From Lysinibacillus telephonicus (GTDB lineage Bacteria > Bacillota > Bacilli > Bacillales_A > Planococcaceae), in NCBI RefSeq assembly GCF_003966145.1, contig NZ_RXNR01000001.1, forward strand, positions 1 through 64,000: a DNA stretch of 64,000 nt. The letters are read 5' to 3'. This document shows, in pieces, positions 56,840 to 64,000 of this stretch. Position 1 is the first letter of the stretch; the number at the start of each line of letters is the position of its first letter. The notes under the pieces were generated by a model that did no database searches, was not told the origin of the DNA, and worked only from the letters and a program-made list of their open reading frames with translations. The position numbers and the translations under genes were made by a program.

Positions 56840-57845
56840 CTAATATATTTTGATATTCATTTCGATTGGGAAACTTTAATGTAAAACATGCCCCTTCATT
56901 GGGTGATGACCTTACTAAAATTTGAATTCCAAGTTTTTGAGCGGCATTTTTGGCTAAGTAAAGTCCCATCCCTGTAGACTGAACTGATTCTCTACCAATT
57001 GTACCCGTATAGGATTTATTAAAAATACGCGGCAAATCTTCCTGGGGAATTCCTACGCCATAATCCTGAAAGTGAAGTTGCGTTCCCTTTTCATTGGTTT
57101 CTGTATAGATTTTAATTTCGCTGTTATTATGACTATATTTAATTGCATTGGACAGTATCTGTCGAACGATAAATGCCAGCCACTTTTTATCCGATACTAC
57201 AACTTCTTCAAGGTCGTCAATTTCAAAACCTATCCCCTTTTCTAAGCACCAAGATTGAAAATCCTTTATTTCTTTATAAACAATAGGACGTAATTCTACT
57301 TTTTCAAGTCGATTATCTTTCTCGATGGAAGCTAATCTTGTGCTATGGAGCTGCTGGTCCAATAATAAATGAATACGCATCCACTCATTTTCAAGCTTTT
57401 TGCGTACCTTTACATCCTCTACCTGTTCAATTACTAGTTTCATTGCAGTTAATGGTGTTTTCATTTCATGTACCCAAGCCAACAAGTCTTCTGTATCCTC
57501 CTGAAGTTGGACCTTTGATTGATTTAACATCAGTTCTTTTTTTTCGATTATTTCAAGCATTTCCTCAATGTATTTTCTTTGGAAGGGGGATAACGATATG
57601 TTTTCTGGAAATAACAAATCAGCCCGATTCGACAAATTTCCCAGGAAATTTTTAAGCAGCCATATTTCTTTTATACAACGCCATACTACGAATAAAGTGA
57701 ATAAAGTAATAGTGACTATATTAAAATAGCTTACTGATATTCCCGAAAATCCCTCATCAAGATAAAAGAAAAGATTGATGCAAAGAAGAAATGAAATAAT
57801 GAATATTATCCACGAGCTGCGTTCTTTTAGGAATAAAATAAGCAT
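56832..57845 (-). CDS. Bce-type intramembrane-sensing histidine kinase
   Basis: 337 aa. Two close N-terminal helices (about 12-31, 38-56) with almost no extracellular loop, so the signal comes from the transporter rather than a ligand. DHp His in [15 protein letters not shown] (near 129), N-box NAIKYS, G boxes DYGVGIPQ and [10 protein letters not shown]. It follows the regulator gene after 9 bp. Confidence 0.9.
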   Translation of the reverse strand: MLILFLKERSSWIIFIISFLLCINLFFYLDEGFSGISVSYFNIVTITLFTLFVVWRCIKEIWLLKNFLGNLSNRADLLFPENISLSPFQRKYIEEMLEIIEKKELMLNQSKVQLQEDTEDLLAWVHEMKTPLTAMKLVIEQVEDVKVRKKLENEWMRIHLLLDQQLHSTRLASIEKDNRLEKVELRPIVYKEIKDFQSWCLEKGIGFEIDDLEEVVVSDKKWLAFIVRQILSNAIKYSHNNSEIKIYTETNEKGTQLHFQDYGVGIPQEDLPRIFNKSYTGTIGRESVQSTGMGLYLAKNAAQKLGIQILVRSSPNEGACFTLKFPNRNEYQNILGR

Positions 57846-57854
57846 ATTTCACCT

Positions 57855-58538
57855 CTATGAAGTAATGGCCATATATCCAAGACCTTTTTTAGTAATGATT
57901 ACATTCTCCAATCCAATTTCTTCAAGCTTAATACGCAATCGATTTACATTGACCGATAGTGTATTATCATTGACGAATCGTTCATCATCCCATAATTTTC
58001 GCATGAGTTCATCTCTTGAAACGATATTATCAACTTGCTGCAACAATATACGTAAAATAAATAGTTCATTTTTTGTTAATTCACAGGTTTTGCTTCCGAG
58101 ACTAATTATTCCTTTTCCGTAATCGATTGTAGCACCGTTCCAACGAATCAGCTCCTTGTGTTCTTCGATATAATCATATGTTCTACGCAAAATAGCCTGT
58201 ACCTTTGCTAAAAGAACTTCCATATGAAATGGTTTTTGAACAAAATCATCAGCACCCATCTGCATTGCCATAACCATATCCAATGGATGATCACGTGAAG
58301 ATAAAAATATAATAGGGACTTTGGAAACTGCACGTATCTCTCTGCACCAATGAAACCCATCAAAGGCAGGCAATTGTATATCAATTATGACTAAATGCGG
58401 CTCTTCTTCTATAAAATAATCCATCACTTTTTGAAAATCAGGTGGTCCAACTACATGCATGTCCCATCCTTCAAAACGTTCTTGAATCATTTCAAAAATT
58501 GATCGATCATCTTCTATTAAAAGAATTTTTGTATTCAT
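57855..58538 (-). CDS. OmpR-type response regulator of the Bce module
   Basis: 227 aa: receiver domain with LLIEDDRS acid pair, phospho-Asp in LVIIDIQLP (about 52) and Lys in VQKPFH, then a winged-helix DNA-binding domain (CELTKNELFILRILLQ; SVNVNRLRIKLEEIG). The start at 58538 follows GAGGGGTGA. It should bind the TGACA-N4-TGTCA palindrome before the transporter genes. Confidence 0.9.
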   Translation of the reverse strand: MNTKILLIEDDRSIFEMIQERFEGWDMHVVGPPDFQKVMDYFIEEEPHLVIIDIQLPAFDGFHWCREIRAVSKVPIIFLSSRDHPLDMVMAMQMGADDFVQKPFHMEVLLAKVQAILRRTYDYIEEHKELIRWNGATIDYGKGIISLGSKTCELTKNELFILRILLQQVDNIVSRDELMRKLWDDERFVNDNTLSVNVNRLRIKLEEIGLENVIITKKGLGYMAITS

Positions 58539-58618
58539 CAAATCACCCCTCAAATCCAATTGTAACACCTGAATAGAAATAGATGGAAGAAATAAGGTGA
58601 TCACTTTTATAAGAAAAA

Positions 58619-58652
58619 AAACCAATTCGTAGGCGTCCCCACGAATTGGTTT
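58619..58652 (-). terminator. Terminator after tuf
   Basis: AAACCAATTCGT and ACGAATTGGTTT form a perfect 12-bp stem with a 10-nt loop and a strong T-run on the minus strand. It ends the str operon, 18 bp after tuf, so the Bce genes are separate. Confidence 0.85.
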
Positions 58653-58670
58653 AGAAAGCTAAAAGCTAAA

Positions 58671-59858
58671 TTATTTTTGGATAGAAGCTACTACTCCAGC
58701 TCCTACAGTACGGCCACCCTCACGGATAGAGAATTTTGTACCTTCTTCAAGAGCGATTGGAGAGATTAACTCAACGTTCATTTCGATGTTGTCACCAGGC
58801 ATAACCATTTCTACGCCTTCTGGTAAGTTAATAACACCAGTTACGTCAGTTGTACGGAAGTAGAACTGAGGACGGTAGTTTGAGAAGAATGGAGTGTGAC
58901 GTCCACCTTCTTCTTTTGATAATACGTAAACTTCAGCTTTGAAAGTAGTGTGTGGAGTGATTGAGCCTGGTTTAGCTAATACTTGTCCACGTTGTACTTC
59001 TTCACGAGCAACACCACGAAGTAAAGCACCGATGTTGTCACCAGCTTCAGCATAATCTAATAATTTACGGAACATTTCAACACCAGTTACAGTAGTTGAT
59101 TTTGGTTCTTCTACTAAACCGATGATTTCGATAACGTCACCAACTTTAACTTGACCGCGTTCTACACGACCAGTTGCAACTGTACCACGACCAGTGATAG
59201 AGAATACGTCCTCTACTGGCATCATGAATGGTTTTTCAGTGTCACGTTCTGGAGTTGGGATGTAGTTATCTACAGCATCCATTAATTCAACGATTTTCTC
59301 TTCCCATTCTGGTTCACCTTCAAGAGCTTTAAGAGCAGAACCTTTGATTACAGGAACATCGTCACCTGGGAAATCGTATTCAGAAAGTAAGTCACGTACT
59401 TCCATTTCTACTAATTCTAATAACTCTTCGTCATCAACCATATCACATTTGTTTAAGAATACTACTAAGTAAGGTACACCTACTTGGCGTGATAAAAGGA
59501 TGTGCTCACGAGTTTGTGGCATTGGGCCGTCAGCAGCAGATACTACTAAGATACCGCCGTCCATTTGAGCAGCACCAGTGATCATGTTTTTAACATAGTC
59601 AGCGTGTCCTGGGCAGTCAACGTGTGCATAGTGACGAGTTTCAGTTTCATACTCTACGTGAGAAGTATTGATTGTGATACCGCGTTCTTTTTCTTCTGGA
59701 GCGTTATCGATTTGGTCGTAAGATTTTGCTTCCCCACCAAGACGTTTTGAAAGAACTGTTGCGATTGCAGCAGTTAATGTAGTTTTACCATGGTCAACGT
59801 GTCCGATTGTACCAATGTTAGCATGCGTTTTCGAACGGTCAAATTTTTCTTTAGCCAT
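58671..59858 (-). CDS. tuf: Elongation factor EF-Tu
   Basis: 395-aa GTPase that brings aminoacyl-tRNA to the ribosome. GTP motifs: GHVDHGKTT (P-loop), [12 protein letters not shown]. Domains 2 and 3 complete ([21 protein letters not shown]; the [11 protein letters not shown] end). A hairpin and a possible extra promoter precede it. Confidence 0.98.
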   Translation of the reverse strand: MAKEKFDRSKTHANIGTIGHVDHGKTTLTAAIATVLSKRLGGEAKSYDQIDNAPEEKERGITINTSHVEYETETRHYAHVDCPGHADYVKNMITGAAQMDGGILVVSAADGPMPQTREHILLSRQVGVPYLVVFLNKCDMVDDEELLELVEMEVRDLLSEYDFPGDDVPVIKGSALKALEGEPEWEEKIVELMDAVDNYIPTPERDTEKPFMMPVEDVFSITGRGTVATGRVERGQVKVGDVIEIIGLVEEPKSTTVTGVEMFRKLLDYAEAGDNIGALLRGVAREEVQRGQVLAKPGSITPHTTFKAEVYVLSKEEGGRHTPFFSNYRPQFYFRTTDVTGVINLPEGVEMVMPGDNIEMNVELISPIALEEGTKFSIREGGRTVGAGVVASIQK

Positions 59859-59909
59859 TAGAGTTAGCCTCCTAATATGTGTTTTTATTATTTTTTTATG
59901 TTACAACTG

Positions 59910-59937
59910 CTGGCTGATAAGGGCCCTTCTCAGCCAG
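59910..59937 (-). other. Hairpin between fusA and tuf
   Basis: CTGGCTGATAAGGG and CCCTTCTCAGCCAG form a 14-bp stem centred on GGGCCC, without a T-run right after, so an mRNA-processing or stabilising hairpin is more likely than a terminator. Confidence 0.5.
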
Positions 59938-59958
59938 TCAATCATAGCTTACAAATTA

Positions 59959-59987
59959 TTTATACTTGATACAAGATGAAATTTCAA
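59959..59987 (-). promoter_or_regulatory. Possible tuf promoter at the end of fusA
   Basis: On the minus strand TTGAAA (59982-59987) and TATAAA (59959-59964) are 17 bp apart, right after the fusA stop. Confidence 0.45.
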
Positions 59988-62066
59988 TTATTCACCTTTA
60001 TTTTTTTTGATGATATCTTCTGCAATTGATTTAGGCACTTCTTCATAGTGATCGAATACCATTGAGAATACACCACGACCTTGAGTAGCAGAACGTAATG
60101 TAGTCGCATATCCGAACATTTCAGAAAGTGGAACCATTGCACGAACAACTTGTGCGTTACCACGAGCTTCCATACCTTCTACACGTCCACGACGAGAAGT
60201 AATGTTACCCATGATATCTCCAAGGTATTCTTCAGGAATTACTACTTCTACTTTCATCACAGGCTCTAAAAGAACAGGGTTACATTTAGAAACTGCGTTT
60301 TTAAGTGCCATAGAAGCAGCGATTTTGAATGCCATTTCGTTAGAGTCAACATCATGGTATGATCCATCGAATAATTTCGCTTTGATATCGATTACTGGGA
60401 AACCAGCAAGTACACCATTTTCAAGTGCATCTTTAAGACCAGCTTCAACTGCTGGGATATATTCACGAGGAACAACCCCACCAACGATTGCGTTTTCGAA
60501 TTCGAATCCTTTACCTTCTTCGTTTGGAGAGAATTCAATCCAAACGTGACCGAATTGACCACGACCACCAGATTGGCGAACAAATTTACCTTCAACTTGA
60601 GCTGAACCGCGGAATGTTTCACGGTAAGAAACCTGTGGAGCCCCTACGTTAGCTTCAACTTTGAATTCACGTTTCATACGGTCAACAATAATGTCAAGGT
60701 GAAGTTCACCCATACCAGAAATGATTGTTTGACCAGTTTCTTGGTTTGTATATGCACGGAATGTTGGATCTTCTTCTTGAAGCTTTTGTAAAGCTTGACT
60801 CATTTTATCTTGGTCTGCTTTTGATTTTGGTTCTAATGATAAATCAATAACTGGTTCTGGGAATTCCATAGACTCTAAGATAACAAGGTTTTTCTCGTCA
60901 CAAAGAGTGTCACCAGTTGTAGTATCTTTAAGACCTACAGCAGCTGCGATATCTCCCGCGTAAACTTTTGTAATTTCTTCACGAGAGTTAGCGTGCATTT
61001 GAAGGATACGTCCAACACGTTCACGCTTACCTTTTGTAGAGTTTTGTACGTATGAACCTGATTCTAAAATACCAGAGTACACACGGAAGAAAGTTAGTTT
61101 ACCAACATAAGGGTCAGTCATAACTTTAAATGCTAATGCAGAGAATGGTTCTTCATCGCTAGAATGACGAACAATTTCTTCACCTGTATCAGGATCTACA
61201 CCTTTAATTGCTTCTACGTCAGTTGGAGCTGGTAGATAGTCAATTACAGCATCAAGCATTAATTGAACACCTTTGTTTTTAAATGCAGTACCACAAAGAA
61301 CTGGGTAGAATTGTACTGATAATGTAGCTTTACGGATACCAGCTTTTAATTCTTCGTTCGTGATTTCTTCACCAGCGAAGTATTTTTCCATAAGCTCTTC
61401 ATCTAATTCAGCAACCGCTTCAATTAATTTTTCACGGTATTCTTCAGCTTGTGCTTTGTGTTCTTCTGGAATTTCACGAACCTCGATATCAGTACCTAGG
61501 TCGTTTCCGTAGAATGTAGCCTTCATTTCAACTAAATCGATAATTGCTTCGAATGCATCTTCAGCACCGATTGGTAATTGAATTGGGTGAGCGTTTGCTT
61601 GTAAACGATCGTGAAGAGTTTTCACTGAGTACAAGAAGTCCGCACCAATTTTATCCATTTTGTTAACAAAAACGATACGTGGAACACCATAAGTTGTAGC
61701 TTGACGCCATACAGTTTCAGTTTGTGGCTCAACACCAGATTGAGCATCAAGTACTGTTACCGCTCCATCAAGTACACGTAATGAACGTTCAACCTCAACA
61801 GTGAAGTCTACGTGTCCTGGTGTGTCGATGATGTTTACTCGGTTGCCTTTCCATTGAGCTGTTGTCGCAGCAGAAGTGATAGTGATACCACGTTCTTGCT
61901 CTTGCTCCATCCAGTCCATTTGAGAGGCACCTTCATGAGTTTCACCGATTTTGTGAATCTTACCAGTGTAATAAAGGATACGCTCAGTTGTTGTTGTTTT
62001 ACCAGCATCAATATGAGCCATGATCCCAATATTACGTGTATTCTCTAGTGAGAATTCGCGTTTCAT
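59988..62066 (-). CDS. fusA: Elongation factor EF-G
   Basis: 692-aa translocase GTPase: P-loop [22 protein letters not shown]; domains 2-5 complete ([30 protein letters not shown]). Fusidic-acid-resistance changes are not evident at this level. Confidence 0.98.
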   Translation of the reverse strand: MKREFSLENTRNIGIMAHIDAGKTTTTERILYYTGKIHKIGETHEGASQMDWMEQEQERGITITSAATTAQWKGNRVNIIDTPGHVDFTVEVERSLRVLDGAVTVLDAQSGVEPQTETVWRQATTYGVPRIVFVNKMDKIGADFLYSVKTLHDRLQANAHPIQLPIGAEDAFEAIIDLVEMKATFYGNDLGTDIEVREIPEEHKAQAEEYREKLIEAVAELDEELMEKYFAGEEITNEELKAGIRKATLSVQFYPVLCGTAFKNKGVQLMLDAVIDYLPAPTDVEAIKGVDPDTGEEIVRHSSDEEPFSALAFKVMTDPYVGKLTFFRVYSGILESGSYVQNSTKGKRERVGRILQMHANSREEITKVYAGDIAAAVGLKDTTTGDTLCDEKNLVILESMEFPEPVIDLSLEPKSKADQDKMSQALQKLQEEDPTFRAYTNQETGQTIISGMGELHLDIIVDRMKREFKVEANVGAPQVSYRETFRGSAQVEGKFVRQSGGRGQFGHVWIEFSPNEEGKGFEFENAIVGGVVPREYIPAVEAGLKDALENGVLAGFPVIDIKAKLFDGSYHDVDSNEMAFKIAASMALKNAVSKCNPVLLEPVMKVEVVIPEEYLGDIMGNITSRRGRVEGMEARGNAQVVRAMVPLSEMFGYATTLRSATQGRGVFSMVFDHYEEVPKSIAEDIIKKNKGE

Positions 62067-62118
62067 AGGAAATTTTCTCCTTCCATATTGGGTATAGACT
62101 TTTTTTGTTGATTATATA

Positions 62119-62160
62119 TTTAAATCTACGTACTAGCACGCAGCTAGCACGTAGTTTAAA
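62119..62160 (-). other. Strong hairpin between rpsG and fusA
   Basis: TTTAAATCTACGTACTAGC and GCTAGCACGTAGTTTAAA form an almost perfect long stem that begins right at the rpsG stop codon. On the minus strand the next bases are AT-rich and a T-run comes later, so it may modulate read-through into fusA or stabilise the rpsG message. Confidence 0.6.
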
Positions 62161-62631
62161 TTACCAACGATAGTGTGCAAATGCTTTGTTTGCTTCTGCC
62201 ATTTTGTGCATATCTTCGCGTTTTTTAACTGATGCACCAGTGTTGTTAGATGCGTCTAAGATTTCGTTAGCTAAACGTTCTTCCATAGTTTTTTCACCAC
62301 GAAGACGAGAATAGTTAACTAAATAACGAAGACCTAAAGTAATACGACGTTCTGGACGTACTTCAACTGGTACTTGGTAGTTAGAACCACCAACACGGCG
62401 AGCACGTACTTCAAGAACTGGCATTACGTTATTTAATGCAGCTTCAAATACTTCTAATGGATCTTGACCAGAACGTTCTTTAACTAATTCGAACGCACCG
62501 TATAAGATCTTTTGAGAAGTACCTCTTTTACCATCAATCATCATTTTATTGATTAAACGAGTTACTAGTTTTGAATTATAAATTGGATCTGGTAACACGT
62601 CACGTTTGGAAACAGGACCTTTACGAGGCAT
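62161..62631 (-). CDS. rpsG: 30S ribosomal protein S7
   Basis: 156-aa S7 ([48 protein letters not shown]). The start at 62631 follows AAAGGAGG. Str operon order rpsL-rpsG-fusA-tuf is kept. Confidence 0.97.
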   Translation of the reverse strand: MPRKGPVSKRDVLPDPIYNSKLVTRLINKMMIDGKRGTSQKILYGAFELVKERSGQDPLEVFEAALNNVMPVLEVRARRVGGSNYQVPVEVRPERRITLGLRYLVNYSRLRGEKTMEERLANEILDASNNTGASVKKREDMHKMAEANKAFAHYRW

Positions 62632-62779
62632 GTGTTTTCCTCCTTTCAAGTAATTATCTCTTTTATCTAATCAAGTTGCCATTTGCATTCTATATTCACT
62701 TTCGAATCGTGCGCACATTTCATATGAATTCAAAAACAAATATGAATTACAAAGGCATGTGTTATTTCAGGAAACTAGA

Positions 62780-63199
62780 TTATTTTTTCTCTTTTGGACG
62801 TTTTGTACCGTATAGAGAACGTGATTGCATACGGCCGTTTACACCAGCAGTATCAAGAGCACCACGAACGATATGGTAACGTACCCCTGGTAAGTCTTTT
62901 ACACGTCCACCGCGGATTAATACTACGCTGTGTTCTTGTAGGTTGTGACCTTCACCAGGAATGTAAGCTGTAACTTCGATTTGGTTAGTTAAGCGTACAC
63001 GAGCATATTTACGTAACGCTGAGTTTGGTTTTTTAGGTGTCATAGTACCTACACGAGTACAAACACCACGTTTTTGAGGAGAATTAACATTTGTTAAAGA
63101 TTTTTTAAAGCTGTTATATCCCTTGTTTAACGCTGGTGAATTTGATTTCGTTACTTTGGATTTACGAGGCTTACGTACCAATTGGTTAATTGTAGGCAT
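62780..63199 (-). CDS. rpsL: 30S ribosomal protein S12
   Basis: 139-aa S12. Decoding-site loops are wild type: Lys in [11 protein letters not shown] and in [11 protein letters not shown], so no streptomycin-resistance change is seen. Confidence 0.98.
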   Translation of the reverse strand: MPTINQLVRKPRKSKVTKSNSPALNKGYNSFKKSLTNVNSPQKRGVCTRVGTMTPKKPNSALRKYARVRLTNQIEVTAYIPGEGHNLQEHSVVLIRGGRVKDLPGVRYHIVRGALDTAGVNGRMQSRSLYGTKRPKEKK

Positions 63200-63296
63200 C
63201 GGTTTTTCCTCCCTTCATTTATTCCTTGTAATACCACACATCCAGGTGGTTCATTTTTAGGGTAAAAACAAAGTCTTTGTGTTTCACACACAAAAA

Positions 63297-63548
63297 CTAA
63301 CTTACAGCGATTGCAACAACCGCAGCTCCAACATGAATACCACAAGCTTTGCCAAGTTCTTTTTTAGACTCAACGAGACTCACTGGTACGCCGACTTCTT
63401 TTGCAAGAATAATGACTGGATCGGTTACCCAACTGTCTGCATCAAGTGCTACAAAAAGCTCTGTCACTTGACCAGCACGGATTGCTTTCACTGCTTGCTT
63501 TGTACCTATGATTGTTTTACTGGCCTGTTTTACTTTTTCATAAGACAT
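63297..63548 (-). CDS. rplGB: L7Ae-type kink-turn RNA-binding protein (YbxF/RplGB)
   Basis: 83-codon frame giving 82-83 aa, like B. subtilis YbxF. K-turn-binding motif visible in [20 protein letters not shown]. The ATG at 63548 has the right spacing from GGAGG; the ATG at 63554 is too close. It stands between rpoC and rpsL as in other Firmicutes. Confidence 0.92.
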   Translation of the reverse strand: MSYEKVKQASKTIIGTKQAVKAIRAGQVTELFVALDADSWVTDPVIILAKEVGVPVSLVESKKELGKACGIHVGAAVVAIAVS

Positions 63549-63593
63549 TTTCATATCCTCCGAAGCACAGACAGTTAACTATCAACCTTTAGT

Positions 63594-63622
63594 ATATTAT
63601 CACTATCAATTTAAACTGTCAA
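63594..63622 (-). promoter_or_regulatory. SigA promoter of rplGB and the str operon
   Basis: On the minus strand a perfect TTGACA (63617-63622) and TAATAT (63594-63599), 17 bp apart, right after the rpoC terminator. Confidence 0.75.
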
Positions 63623-63638
63623 TATTTTTTATAAAATC

Positions 63639-63667
63639 CACTCGGGAGAAGGATGCTCCCCCGAGTG
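63639..63667 (-). terminator. Terminator after rpoC
   Basis: CACTCGGGAG and CTCCCCCGAGTG form a GC-rich stem followed on the minus strand by GGATTTTATAAAAAATATT. It ends the rpoB-rpoC transcript. Confidence 0.75.
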
Positions 63668-63679
63668 ATTTTACTATTA

Positions 63680-64000
<321 letters not shown>

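Overview
The window is a piece of a low-GC, spore-forming Bacillales chromosome. The gene order (rpoC, rplGB, rpsL, rpsG, fusA, tuf, the S10-spc-alpha ribosomal cluster, ecfA1-ecfA2-ecfT, truA, rplM, rpsI, with cwlD and salA beyond), the alpha/beta-type spore protein, the LIPY-type intracellular subtilisin and the SLH-domain protein fit the Lysinibacillus/Solibacillus (Planococcaceae) group. That placement is inference from gene content; no rRNA or tRNA gene is visible. Nearly all core genes lie on the minus strand, so transcription of the ribosomal cluster runs from high to low coordinates.

Layout. 1-830: 5' part of an IS1182-type transposase, a Bacillaceae palindromic repeat and terminators. 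839-8285: salA, a GDPD phosphodiesterase, a ugp-type glycerol-phosphate/sugar ABC importer and cwlD. 8476-12480: a heterodimeric multidrug-type ABC exporter with a small upstream gene. 12596-18784: nitrilase, GNAT, PhzF, spore protein, small proteins, sortase A and intracellular subtilisin. 18914-33170: a 14.3-kb integrative element inserted in the 3' end of rpsI. 33110-52212: rpsI-rplM, truA, the ECF module and the ribosomal operons, with a decayed map gene between adk and infA. 52563-58538: a Na+/H+ antiporter-family protein and a Bce-type antibiotic sensing/detoxification module, sitting where tuf and rpsJ are normally adjacent. 58671-64000: tuf, fusA, rpsG, rpsL, rplGB and the end of rpoC.

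The element carries a Tn916/phage-type tyrosine integrase, an Xre regulator, a divergent excisionase-like HTH gene and a DnaD-like replication gene. This is the order of a phage-satellite or small integrative element; I see no relaxase, secretion, capsid or terminase gene. Its cargo has three blocks: (a) an operon of secreted proteins (SLH protein, Big2/PKD protein, transglutaminase-like lipoprotein); (b) a 1.75-kb segment bounded by 50-bp inverted repeats, holding a frameshifted small gene and a lipoprotein-like gene; (c) a compact operon of a dCTP-deaminase-fold protein fused to two membrane helices, a MazG-like protein and an Old-Yellow-Enzyme-like flavoprotein, followed by an orphan 209-aa gene and a GNAT.

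Block (c) is the best candidate for an undescribed system. The dCTP-deaminase-like domain has lost the residues expected for catalysis and gained a membrane anchor or pore, which would fit a nucleotide-sensing membrane effector in a defence operon. That function is inference. The other notable points are the element's own copy of the rpsI 3' end and terminator, a three-copy TTGCCCGCCA motif in the element, the map remnant, and several structured leaders.
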